Assembly: GCF_000332495.1 (NCBI RefSeq)
Contig: NZ_AOGW02000016.1
Span: forward strand, 1-64,000
Direction of reading: 5' to 3'
DNA from: Leptospira terpstrae serovar Hualin str. LT 11-33 = ATCC 700639
GTDB taxonomy: Bacteria; Spirochaetota; Leptospiria; Leptospirales; Leptospiraceae
Length of the DNA: 64,000 bases
Position 1 is the first letter of the stretch. Each line of letters opens with the position of its first letter. Below the pieces are notes generated by a model that did not search any database, was not told the DNA's origin, and saw only the letters and a list, made by a program, of their open reading frames with translations. Of the stretch, positions 1 through 7,789 are shown one piece after another. Position numbers and translations under genes: made by a program.

Positions 1-66
1 ACGCACACACTAATTTACGCACACTTTACTTTAATTGAATTTCCTATGTAATCAATCATTTCAGGA

Positions 67-249
67 TCATTTGTTTCGAGTAATGTTACCTGGTAAGAAC
101 AAGGACCTGTCCAAACAATTTTTTCTTTCAAAAACACCAGTATGGAAACGGGAACAACGAATTGTTCCTTCTTTTGTTAAATTCATATTACTGGAATGAA
201 TTGAGAATACAAATAATAAACTAATTGCAATCAGCGTTATATATTTCAT
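67..249 (-). CDS. small exported protein of unknown function, probably 3'-frameshifted
   Basis: The 60-residue open frame starts with MKYITLIAISLLFVF, a clear signal peptide or anchor, and has two cysteines after it. Its ATG overlaps the stop of the PrsW-like gene by 4 bases (ATGA), so it is probably translationally coupled to it. The last 17 residues or so look unlike a natural protein end. Removing one base from the six-T run at 119-124 (AAAAAA in the mRNA) joins the signal-peptide half to a very protein-like continuation (KIVWTGPCSYQVTLLETN, then further residues ending IKVKCA) with a stop at 15-17. I therefore read this as one gene of about 77 codons carrying a homopolymer frameshift, real or a sequencing error. 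No function recognised. Confidence 0.5.
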   Translation of the reverse strand: MKYITLIAISLLFVFSIHSSNMNLTKEGTIRCSRFHTGVFERKNCLDRSLFLPGNITRNK

Positions 250-1007
250 TCAACGACCGCAGACTTATTGATAGTGATCAAAAAATCTTTTTTTATATCT
301 ACTAACTCACGCCAATCATTCACTACCCAAACCCAAATTCCTACAAATAGGGATGTGGCAATCCAAAGTCCAATGGTGGAACCGGGTATCAAAAGAAAAT
401 CAACTACCCCGTGTTGCATGACTGCTAACACAAATCCAAAACCAATGTATAACCTTTTGCTCGCAGAATCCATTTTCGTGTTACTCTTTAGTAAAAACAT
501 TGAAAAACAAAGATTGATAAGCAAATGGATGTTAGAAGAATGAACTGTCCGAGCAAAAAATAGATCTAACTTTTTTTCGTCCGGTTCTCTTGCAATATAA
601 TGTGTGTTTTCGATAAAAGAAAACCCCATCGCTACAAAAGATCCAAACAATACTACATTAGGAGAAAAGGTTTTAGTTTTTTTATCATAACCCAACACAA
701 AAGACAAAATCATAATAAAAAAGATTTTGAATGTTTCTTCGGTGATCCCTGCTTGTATGAAAGCCAGATGGGCTGTTTGAGAAAGAAGACTTATTTTTTT
801 CTTTGGCATAAAATCAGTTTCTGGCCAAAGGATAGGATGGAGTCTAAGGATGAGATCTGTGGACAACCAACCAAAAAACAATGCCAAAAGAATTCCTAAT
901 ACTTCCTGCCAACCTTTCTTAGGTTTGTATGCTTTCCATATGACGATGGCCCAAGGAAGAACCGTAAGCGATCCAATCAAATAATCAATAGAACCAACTT
1001 CTTTCAT
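246..1007 (-). CDS. PrsW-family intramembrane metalloprotease
   Basis: A 253-residue polytopic membrane protein with the PrsW/CPBP-type signature in order: EETFK at residues 90-94, FSFIEN ending near 134, HSSNIH near 156-161, and QHGVVD with His199 and Asp203. In this family the glutamates and histidines are expected to form a metal site inside the membrane; the founder PrsW of Bacillus cleaves an anti-sigma factor, but the substrate here cannot be read from the sequence. About seven hydrophobic segments are visible. The start ATG overlaps the stop of the upstream TonB-like gene by 4 bases, and the next small exported protein overlaps its stop, so the three form one operon on the minus strand. 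Confidence 0.8.
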   Translation of the reverse strand: MKEVGSIDYLIGSLTVLPWAIVIWKAYKPKKGWQEVLGILLALFFGWLSTDLILRLHPILWPETDFMPKKKISLLSQTAHLAFIQAGITEETFKIFFIMILSFVLGYDKKTKTFSPNVVLFGSFVAMGFSFIENTHYIAREPDEKKLDLFFARTVHSSNIHLLINLCFSMFLLKSNTKMDSASKRLYIGFGFVLAVMQHGVVDFLLIPGSTIGLWIATSLFVGIWVWVVNDWRELVDIKKDFLITINKSAVVE

Positions 1008-2812
1008 TCTGATAACTCTTCCATATAACGGCCGTCAAATAAGTTGATCATTTCTTTTTGTAAGGGGGTGGGAACAAATTCAGGGTCAATCGGACCATTC
1101 CAGAATAACTCAGTCACTCGAATGTCATTTTTGGTTCCCGGCGGTGGCATCAGTGGACCCAAACTCTCCACAAGTTGTAAGGTCCGTAAATCTTGGTCTG
1201 GGTAATCAGAGGCTTCCACAAGTTCTACATCAATCACATCCCCATCTTGAGTGATCGTGTAGGCAACTACAGAAGAATATGGATGCGGGGCTTTTGCCCA
1301 GTAGTCCATATAACTTTCGGGAATACGCATCTTAGCTGAGATATAATTAGAGTAAGTTGGTGGAACTTTTTTCCCGCGAATTTTTTTGATATAACCTTTG
1401 ACCGGGCCATTGTCTGCGACTTTCTCGTTGGAGATTTTTTCCCCTTTCTCTTTGTTTTCTGTTTCATTTCCAGTAACAATTCCCCCGTTGAGTCCTTTGG
1501 TATCGTCGGGGACATTGGGATCAATAAAATAGAATTCCATTTTTTCTGGCCGGTAATGTTCATTTTTTTGAGAAGACTGGTCTTTCTTTTTATTCCTTTG
1601 GAGAGTGATAGGAATCAGAAAAACTAGAGAAATCAAGATCAAATGAAAGAGTAAAGAGAGTGGAAGTACGTTCCGAAAACCTTTGCGTAAACCTGGTTTG
1701 AAAAATGGTTCTGACTCCCCAATTTTATCTTCCTTAACGCCTAAGTTTTCCAAACTAAATGATTTTTCGAGTAAGTAAGAAGAGTAAAAATAAATTCCGA
1801 TTAGTGCCAAAACTGAAAATCCCGCATAAGCTACGTTTTGTGCCGAAATAAAAAAATCTTTATCAGGAACTCCGGGTTTTAATCCAAACCCTGCCAAAAA
1901 TTGAATTCCAAATATGGGACTTAAGTAAGAGAAAACCCAGACTGCAGAAAACAAAAACAAAAGAAGGGTTAAAAATAAAATAGGGAATCCACGCCAATAC
2001 TCATAAACATAGACATGTCCAAATCCTGGTAGGATCCGATCTCTAAATTTGGCTTTTTCTTTTACGACTAGTTCCAAACGAAACGGGAAGTGACTCTCTG
2101 AAACAACGGCAGCCTTCCATCTTTCTCGAATTCGAATTCCTTCCATATAACTTAGGTAAGGTTTTGCAATCAGAGATGGGATTTTGTTTCTATTAAAACT
2201 AAAAAGTAAAATACAAAGAGAAATAGAATAATTAAATACAAATTGGTAAACGTCCACAAGTGGTGCCAGTGGCGAAAGAGATTTATTGGGATGTAATTTT
2301 TCGGAGAAATATTGAAATCCGAAATTAAGAAGAAGAGCAAGGAATAATACAAGGAGGAGTGTATCAAATTTTGCATCACGGATTCGCATCTCAGTTCGAA
2401 TTGTGGAATGTGGATTTTCTGTTTGTAGTTTTGTTTTTCGAACTGTCTCTCTTTTCTGGTTACGACTTCTACTATGGAAGTAGTTTGATATGAGTAATAA
2501 AAAACAAAGAACTACAAATCCAAACTTCAACTGAAGGCTTCTAGAATCTTTTGCAAGGAATTCGTTGATCACTCCTTCCCATTCCAAGCCGGACCTGTGA
2601 AGAAGTTCCACTGGATAGAATACAATCCAAGAAAGGATATAAACTGCAATGACTGCTAAGGCACGAAGGCGTAACCTGAATTCCCCAGGGAAAGCGAATA
2701 GGATTCCAAATGCCAGAAATGGTCCCAAAGAAAACAAGGGGGACATCCAAAGGAAGAAGGTTAAGGATTTTTTAGCCCAGGGAGAGAGTGTTTTTACGTT
2801 TGCCGAATCCAT
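1004..2812 (-). CDS. polytopic membrane protein with TonB-like C-terminal domain
   Basis: A 602-residue protein. The N-terminal two thirds hold about seven to nine hydrophobic segments separated by basic loops; a last one (about 390-410) is followed by a charged linker and a periplasmic C-terminal region. That region (about residues 490-560) reads like a TonB C-terminal domain: VVAYTITQDGDVIDVEL, a serine/aspartate turn, then a helix and LGPLMPPP, matching the G.V..v.vl.SSG..lD..al.av....fpPp pattern of the family. A TonB domain normally contacts outer-membrane receptors, but the multi-span N-terminus is unlike classical single-span TonB. It is first in an operon with the PrsW-like protease, suggesting a shared envelope role (inference). 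Confidence 0.6.
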   Translation of the reverse strand: MDSANVKTLSPWAKKSLTFFLWMSPLFSLGPFLAFGILFAFPGEFRLRLRALAVIAVYILSWIVFYPVELLHRSGLEWEGVINEFLAKDSRSLQLKFGFVVLCFLLLISNYFHSRSRNQKRETVRKTKLQTENPHSTIRTEMRIRDAKFDTLLLVLFLALLLNFGFQYFSEKLHPNKSLSPLAPLVDVYQFVFNYSISLCILLFSFNRNKIPSLIAKPYLSYMEGIRIRERWKAAVVSESHFPFRLELVVKEKAKFRDRILPGFGHVYVYEYWRGFPILFLTLLLFLFSAVWVFSYLSPIFGIQFLAGFGLKPGVPDKDFFISAQNVAYAGFSVLALIGIYFYSSYLLEKSFSLENLGVKEDKIGESEPFFKPGLRKGFRNVLPLSLLFHLILISLVFLIPITLQRNKKKDQSSQKNEHYRPEKMEFYFIDPNVPDDTKGLNGGIVTGNETENKEKGEKISNEKVADNGPVKGYIKKIRGKKVPPTYSNYISAKMRIPESYMDYWAKAPHPYSSVVAYTITQDGDVIDVELVEASDYPDQDLRTLQLVESLGPLMPPPGTKNDIRVTELFWNGPIDPEFVPTPLQKEMINLFDGRYMEELSE

Positions 2813-2875
2813 TCTTTAGTCTTATCTCAAGGAAAATACTTTGAATTTTCATGGAAAACAAAAAATTTGGCGGAT

Positions 2876-4276
2876 ATGGCACAGCCGAAAGAGAAAGAAG
2901 AGCAGTCGCTCAAACCCATAGTTGCAGTCTCCAAACGAAGAGGCTTTGTTTTCCCAGGATCCGAAATTTACGGAGGCCTCTCCAACACATTTGACTATGG
3001 ACCGAACGGAATCGAAGTATTAAACAACCTAAAACGACTTTGGTGGGAATACTTTGTGCACAGAAGGGACGATGTTTTGGGGCTTGATTCCTCCATCCTC
3101 CTCCACCCTCGCGTTTGGGAAGCCTCTGGCCATATTTCCAACTTCAATGACCCGCTGATGGACTGCAAAAAATGCAAAACACGAGTACGCGTGGATAAGT
3201 TTTTAGAAGATAAGGAAGGGGAAGGTGCCGCCACCGGAAAAAGTTTAGAAGAACTGACAAATACCATAAGAGACAAAGCTTACGCCTGCCCAACTTGCGG
3301 AACGGTGGGAAGTTTTACCGATGCCCGCCAGTTCAATTTAATGTTCAAAACCTCCCACGGTGCTTCCGAAGAAGGAGCCACTGACATTTACCTTCGTCCA
3401 GAAACCGCACAAGGGATCTTTATCAATTTTAAAAACGTAACCCAAATTGCTCGGAAAAAAGTTCCCTTTGGAATTGCACAAATTGGAAAGTCCTTTCGAA
3501 ACGAAATCATGGCTCGCCAATTTATCTTTCGGACTCGAGAATTCGAACAAATGGAGATGGAGTTTTTCTGTGAACCTGGAACTCAAAAAGAATGGTTCAC
3601 CTACTGGGTAAACTACTGCATGGACTGGCTTGTGAATGTAGTGGGACTAAAAAAAGAAAACCTACGAGTGAGAGAACACGCCAAAGAAGAACTTTCTTTT
3701 TACAGTGATTCTACAAGTGATATTGAATACAAATATCCCTTTGGTTGGGGAGAACTCTGGGGTGTTGCTTCTCGGACCGATTATGACCTCACCCAACATG
3801 AAACCTTTTCTTCCGAAGATTTGAAATACCATGATTTGGATGCAAAGAAAAAATACCTTCCTTATGTTGTTGAACCCGCACTGGGCTTAAATCGACTTTT
3901 CCTTGCGGTTCTTTGTGATGCTTACGAAGAAGAAAAGTTAGAAAAAGATGAAATTCGCACTGTCCTTCGTTTTGGAAAAAGAGTGAGCCCGATGAAAGTG
4001 GCTATTTTTCCACTCATGAAAAAAGACGGACTCGATCTTAAGGCCAAAGAAATTTATTCTGAGCTTCGCAACCATTGGTATGTGGATTATGATGACAGTG
4101 GTGCGATTGGAAAACGTTACCGTCGTCATGACGAAATCGGAACTCCTTATTGTATCACAGTGGACTACGATACGATGAGTGATGGAACTGTCACCGTCAG
4201 AGAAAGAGATTCTATGAAACAAGAGAGAATTCCTGTGACAGAATTAAAAACTTACCTGATCAATCGAATGGTTTAG
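2876..4276 (+). CDS. glyS: glycyl-tRNA synthetase (single-chain dimeric type)
   Basis: Charges tRNA-Gly with glycine in the cytoplasm. The protein of about 466 residues is the alpha2 type (class II synthetase), not the bacterial alpha/beta tetramer. Class II features are visible: KRRGFVFPGSEIYGG near the N-terminus, the motif 2 block FRNEIMARQFIFRTREFEQMEMEF (shown in two parts: FRNEIMARQF, then FRTREFEQMEMEF), and motif 3 GLNRLFLAVL. An insertion with CKKC and CPTC pairs is a zinc-ribbon, as in Thermus-type GlyRS. The C-terminus is an anticodon-binding domain. I prefer ATG 2876; an in-frame TTG at 2867 would add three residues. The acetyltransferase gene begins directly at the following base. 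Confidence 0.95.
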   Translation: MAQPKEKEEQSLKPIVAVSKRRGFVFPGSEIYGGLSNTFDYGPNGIEVLNNLKRLWWEYFVHRRDDVLGLDSSILLHPRVWEASGHISNFNDPLMDCKKCKTRVRVDKFLEDKEGEGAATGKSLEELTNTIRDKAYACPTCGTVGSFTDARQFNLMFKTSHGASEEGATDIYLRPETAQGIFINFKNVTQIARKKVPFGIAQIGKSFRNEIMARQFIFRTREFEQMEMEFFCEPGTQKEWFTYWVNYCMDWLVNVVGLKKENLRVREHAKEELSFYSDSTSDIEYKYPFGWGELWGVASRTDYDLTQHETFSSEDLKYHDLDAKKKYLPYVVEPALGLNRLFLAVLCDAYEEEKLEKDEIRTVLRFGKRVSPMKVAIFPLMKKDGLDLKAKEIYSELRNHWYVDYDDSGAIGKRYRRHDEIGTPYCITVDYDTMSDGTVTVRERDSMKQERIPVTELKTYLINRMV

Positions 4277-4744
4277 GTGATTAGAGACTTAAACGAATCT
4301 GACAGAAACCAAACCATCGAACTCGTAAACCAGTTTTACCGAAAAGTAAACGAACTCGAGTTAGATGGTTTGTTTCGCATCCGTCCAAGGGCCGCAACTA
4401 AATTCACCGACATTTACTTCAAACTGATAGGCACAGGGAAAGTTTATATGCGTGGTTCCTTTGAGGAAACGGAACTTGTATCCTTACTCATTGGCCGAGT
4501 CGAAGAAAAACCCCATTTAGAAGAAGAAAGAAGCCTATTTATTGACCTTGCCGTGACCAAACTCGGCAAAAAGAAAAAAGGATATATGACTTCACTTTTG
4601 GAAGACGTAGACCAATGGTGCAAAGAAAAGTCCATCCCTGCCATCGAACTAAGAGCCATTTTACAAAATGAAGAGGCAGTTCGCTTCTGGGACAAATCTT
4701 CCTTTGAAAGGTTTTATATTCGTTACCGCAAAAGAATTTTATAG
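4277..4744 (+). CDS. GNAT-family N-acetyltransferase
   Basis: 155 residues with a GCN5-like layout: an N-terminal strand and helix (IRDLNESDRNQTIELVNQFY), a central FIDLAVTKLGKKKKGYMTSLL segment that corresponds to the acetyl-CoA loop region (beta4 followed by a basic turn and alpha3), and a final NEEAVRFWDKSSFERFYIR block, typical of GNAT C-termini. The substrate is unknown. The GTG start abuts the glyS stop codon with no spacer, so it is presumably translated from the glyS transcript. The canonical Q/RxxGxG/A loop is degenerate (KLGKKKKGY), which lowers certainty on activity but not on family. Confidence 0.7.
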   Translation: MIRDLNESDRNQTIELVNQFYRKVNELELDGLFRIRPRAATKFTDIYFKLIGTGKVYMRGSFEETELVSLLIGRVEEKPHLEEERSLFIDLAVTKLGKKKKGYMTSLLEDVDQWCKEKSIPAIELRAILQNEEAVRFWDKSSFERFYIRYRKRIL

Positions 4745-4809
4745 AACCTTCCTACCAAAAGAATGATTTCTCTATAAAGAGAATCGCAAAAAAACAAAAT
4801 TAAAGATTC

Positions 4810-5532
4810 TTATGCTTTCGCAATTTTTTTTGCGATAGGATTTCCTTTCACTAATCGAAACATCCGAAAGATAGGACCCATTACATTTTTAAACAATGGA
4901 AAATTTGAAAGTTTAATGAGTTTAAATATCAACTCTAATGAATCATTCATTAATAGTTTTGTATTGATGTATGACTTGGAAGAATCAGACAACCAAAAGT
5001 AAACAAGGCCCATTTGTTCCATCCAAAGTAATTCAGGTAATATCACAGCAAGGTCATCTCTGATTTTTAAACTCGATGTTTCTAAGGCATCACGAATGAT
5101 ACCCACTGCTTCCTCTCGTATAAGGATAGTCTCTGGACTAAAAGGAGAAAGGGAATGGCTTGGGTCTCCTGCATGCCTTGCTAACACTTGCAAAAAGATT
5201 TTATAATCAGAAAAACTTTCTAATTGGGTTAGGATTATGAATTTAAGTCTGGCTTTAAAATCCTTTGTGGTTTTGAAGAACTGGGTGGACAGTTGTTTGA
5301 CATCAATTTGTGACTCTCGATAAAAATGTAAGACAATCTCTTCTTTTGTTTTGAAGTGATAATAAGTTAACCCAAGCGAAACTCGAGCTTCTCTAGCGAT
5401 CCGACGCATAGTAGCAGGTTCATACCCTTCTTTTCGAAACAAAGAAATCGCAGAATTATAGATTCTCTCCTTAGTGGCTTCTCGTTTAGTCAATGTTTGG
5501 TTAGATATTTTTTTAGGAACTGAGTTTGGCAT
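4810..5532 (-). CDS. TetR/AcrR-family transcriptional regulator
   Basis: 240 residues. The N-terminal DNA-binding domain is canonical: KERIYNSAISLFRKEGYE, then TMRRIAREARVSLGLTYYHF and KTKEEIVLHFY, i.e. helix-turn-helix followed by the YYHF-K motif. The remaining 170 residues are a helical ligand-binding domain with no recognisable ligand. It is transcribed away from the secreted lipase gene, with a 26-bp near-perfect palindrome (5587-5612) between the two, so it most likely represses itself and the lipase (inference). A fatty acid or acyl-CoA ligand would fit that neighbour but is not shown by the sequence. No strong ribosome binding site precedes the ATG. Confidence 0.9.
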   Translation of the reverse strand: MPNSVPKKISNQTLTKREATKERIYNSAISLFRKEGYEPATMRRIAREARVSLGLTYYHFKTKEEIVLHFYRESQIDVKQLSTQFFKTTKDFKARLKFIILTQLESFSDYKIFLQVLARHAGDPSHSLSPFSPETILIREEAVGIIRDALETSSLKIRDDLAVILPELLWMEQMGLVYFWLSDSSKSYINTKLLMNDSLELIFKLIKLSNFPLFKNVMGPIFRMFRLVKGNPIAKKIAKA

Positions 5533-5586
5533 ATAGAATAAAACTAAAATTAATTTAAGATAAACTGCAAATTCCGGAAGCGCAAG

Positions 5587-5612
5587 TAATAACTGAACAT
5601 GTTCAATTATTA
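5587..5612. promoter_or_regulatory. 26-bp palindrome, probable TetR operator
   Basis: Left arm TAATAACTGAACA (5587-5599) and right arm TGTTCAATTATTA (5600-5612) are reverse complements except for one position; the core TGAACATGTTCA is perfect. It lies between the divergent tetR and lipase genes, about 100 bases before the lipase ATG. Size, symmetry and position are those of TetR-family operators. Confidence 0.7.
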
Positions 5613-5715
5613 CAAAAAACCAGGCTTTTTTTCAAAATGACTACGAAAATATCCTTGCCCCAAATAAGGCAGATTGACACAGTTTTATCTTAGAAAATTC
5701 AGAGGTGAAATATTT

Positions 5716-6645
5716 ATGATCCGAAAAGGTCTTTTAGCCATTTTTATCACAGTTGCTTTAGCAAGCCCCGTTCTCGCTAGTTCCGGTTCTTCTTCAAAAC
5801 CACTTGCCGGTACTTACCCTATCATCCTTTCTCATGGCCTTTTCGGCTGGGGCGAAAACTCCGGTGGAATCATTAGCATTGTAAATTACTGGGGTGGAAC
5901 AGACGATTACCTTAGAAGCCAAGGTGCTACCGTATTTGCTCCAGGTAAAACGGCAGCAAACTCCAATGAAGTCCGTGCTGGGGAATTGAAAGCAGCCATC
6001 CTGACTTATGCTGCTGCCACAAACTACACAGGGAAATTCCATATCCTTGGCCACTCCCAAGGTGGACTCGATAGTCGTTATATGGTTTCAAACCTTGGAC
6101 TTTCAGGACGTACGGCATCCCTCACAACTCTCAATACTCCACACTACGGATCTCCCATTGCAGATATCATTAAAACTGTGCTTCCAGGTTGGATCCAACC
6201 ATTTGTGGCAAGCATTGTTGAAACTCTTGTCAAAGTAGTTTACGGTGGAACCAACCAACAAAACGCTTTGGCAGCATTGTCTTCTTTAACCAAAGAAGGA
6301 CTTAGTTCTTTCAACGCCTACACTCCAAACAAAACTGGTGTGAAGTATTTCTCTTACGGATCTTACATCACTCTTCCTGACCTCATCCAACACCCGCTGA
6401 TGGGAATCCTTCACCCTGCTTGTGCCGCTGGTGGACTTTTCCAAGGCCAAGGTGCTACTAACGACGGACTCGTTCCGCTTTCTTCTCAAAAATGGGGAAC
6501 TTGGAAAGGTGGACCATCTTATGGAATCTTCACTACTGGTGTAGACCATTTGCAGGCTTCCAACACTCTTCGATCTGGAAGTCTCTGGTATGATGTAGAA
6601 GGTTACTATCTAAACATTGCTTCCAACATGAAGGCCAATCAGTAA
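5716..6645 (+). CDS. secreted triacylglycerol lipase (Pseudomonas-like family I)
   Basis: Hydrolyses ester bonds of lipids outside the inner membrane. Starting at ATG 5716 (preceded by AGAGGTGAAA) the protein has 309 residues and begins with a signal peptide (MIRKGLLAIFITVALA, cleavage near ASPVLA-S). The oxyanion loop is SHGLFGWG; the nucleophile elbow is GHSQGG with Ser114; the acid is Asp250 in TNDGLVPLSS; the base is His278 in GVDHLQASN. These match Pseudomonas/Burkholderia lipases of family I.1/I.2, which need a membrane-anchored foldase (Lif). A Lif-like gene follows 94 bases downstream, beyond a terminator hairpin. A longer in-frame start at 5674 would place a 14-residue extension before the signal peptide and is less likely. 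Confidence 0.92.
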   Translation: MIRKGLLAIFITVALASPVLASSGSSSKPLAGTYPIILSHGLFGWGENSGGIISIVNYWGGTDDYLRSQGATVFAPGKTAANSNEVRAGELKAAILTYAAATNYTGKFHILGHSQGGLDSRYMVSNLGLSGRTASLTTLNTPHYGSPIADIIKTVLPGWIQPFVASIVETLVKVVYGGTNQQNALAALSSLTKEGLSSFNAYTPNKTGVKYFSYGSYITLPDLIQHPLMGILHPACAAGGLFQGQGATNDGLVPLSSQKWGTWKGGPSYGIFTTGVDHLQASNTLRSGSLWYDVEGYYLNIASNMKANQ

Positions 6646-6665
6646 ATAGATCCGATGATTTTTCG

Positions 6666-6694
6666 AAAACCCAAGCGTTTGCTTGGGTTTTTTT
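6666..6694 (+). terminator. rho-independent terminator after the lipase gene
   Basis: Stem AAAACCCAAGC, loop GTTT, stem GCTTGGGTTTT followed by further T residues. It sits between the lipase stop and the foldase start, so it may hold foldase expression below lipase expression. Confidence 0.85.
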
Positions 6695-6739
6695 GTTTGC
6701 AGAACTTTCCATCCACCTTTTACTACAATACCATCTCCC

Positions 6740-7789
6740 ATGAATGTTAAAAATTTACGTTACCTTAGTTACGGCATTGGAGCTTTACTCCTTGTTTACA
6801 TTATCTTTCGCACCTTTAGTCCCAACACAATGGAATCCACAAATGATGAAAATCCGAATGATAAAGCAGAATCTTACTTTCGCACCCAAAGCGATGGATT
6901 TTCTGTAGACCCTTTTTATTTAGAATCAGCAAAGACCATCTTTACTGCGGATGGACAGTTTTTACGATTTGAGGATATCCTCTCTCGTGCAAAATCAGGA
7001 GAACTAAATTTAGTCTCTGAACTTTGGAACTTACGTAGGCAATGTCCTGAAGGAAGCACAAGGGAACAATGCCATGAATACATTAAAGCATTTATCCAAA
7101 ATGAATACAGTGGAGAAGACGCCAAACGATTGATTGGTATGTTATCCAATTATTTAAAGTACGAAGAAGCAATGGTTCAATTAGATCCAACAAGTAAATC
7201 ATACACAAACCAAGAAAGATATGAACAAATCAAACAACTGAGAAGGAAGTATTTTGCTAAAGAAGATGCAGAACTCATCTTCGGCTTAGAAGAAGCCACA
7301 GCTGATTTTAGTTTTAATAGAAAAAATTTCCTGGATGAAACCAAAAATCTAAAGGCAGACGAAAGAATTCGTTTGTATGAAGACTATCGCAAAAAATCCT
7401 TTGGAACTTTCTATAACGCAGTGGCAGCAAGAGAACCTAAGTTTGATAAATTTGAAACTGAAATGGATCTCAGACAAAATGAACTTTCTAAGTTATCTGG
7501 AACCGAACGAGAGACAAAAGAAAAAGAAGTTCGGATTCGTTACTTTGGTAAAGATGGAAACGACCGGATGGAAAAGGTTTTAAAAGAAATGAAAGAGGAG
7601 GAGGAAAAAATTTCGAAATTACAAGTGGAAGAAAAAAACCTTCTAAAAGCTTATCCTAATCTTTCAGAATCGGAGCGTGAAAAAAAATTAATGGAGCTTA
7701 GAGTGCAAACCTTAGGTTCTAAGGAATTGGCAGAGGAATATTCAAGAAGAATGGAATATGAGAAAACACTCAAAAATTCCGGAAATTAA
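6740..7789 (+). CDS. Lif-like lipase-specific foldase (lipase chaperone)
   Basis: Assists folding of the lipase in the periplasm. 349 residues from ATG 6740: an N-terminal anchor (LSYGIGALLLVYIIF), a short variable linker, then an almost wholly helical, highly charged body, the architecture of Lif/LipB foldases (usually about 340 residues). The mini-domain region reads RFEDILSRAKSGEL where classical Lif has RxxFDYxLSAxGE, so the motif is recognisable but altered (FDYFLS becomes FEDILS). Later repeats RRKYFAKEDAELIFGLEEA and VRIRYFGKDGNDRM resemble the Lif helical repeats. Position directly behind a family I lipase supports the call strongly. The last 32 bases overlap the lnt start. An upstream in-frame start (6683) would lie within the terminator region and is rejected. 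Confidence 0.75.
   Translation: MNVKNLRYLSYGIGALLLVYIIFRTFSPNTMESTNDENPNDKAESYFRTQSDGFSVDPFYLESAKTIFTADGQFLRFEDILSRAKSGELNLVSELWNLRRQCPEGSTREQCHEYIKAFIQNEYSGEDAKRLIGMLSNYLKYEEAMVQLDPTSKSYTNQERYEQIKQLRRKYFAKEDAELIFGLEEATADFSFNRKNFLDETKNLKADERIRLYEDYRKKSFGTFYNAVAAREPKFDKFETEMDLRQNELSKLSGTERETKEKEVRIRYFGKDGNDRMEKVLKEMKEEEEKISKLQVEEKNLLKAYPNLSESEREKKLMELRVQTLGSKELAEEYSRRMEYEKTLKNSGN

Noticed and set aside
1..40. Repeated ACGCACAC words at the left edge
   Set aside because: Only two short copies; no array or dispersed family seen.
268..899. Two plus-strand frames opposite the PrsW-like gene
   Set aside because: Both lie antisense to a gene with clear protease motifs; their translations show no family features.
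4766..4784. Hairpin TTTCTCT-ATAA-AGAGAA between the acetyltransferase and tetR ends
   Set aside because: Short AT-rich stem without a T run on the proper side; too weak to call a terminator.
5674..5715. Upstream in-frame start for the lipase
   Set aside because: Would add 14 residues before a complete signal peptide; ATG 5716 has a ribosome site.
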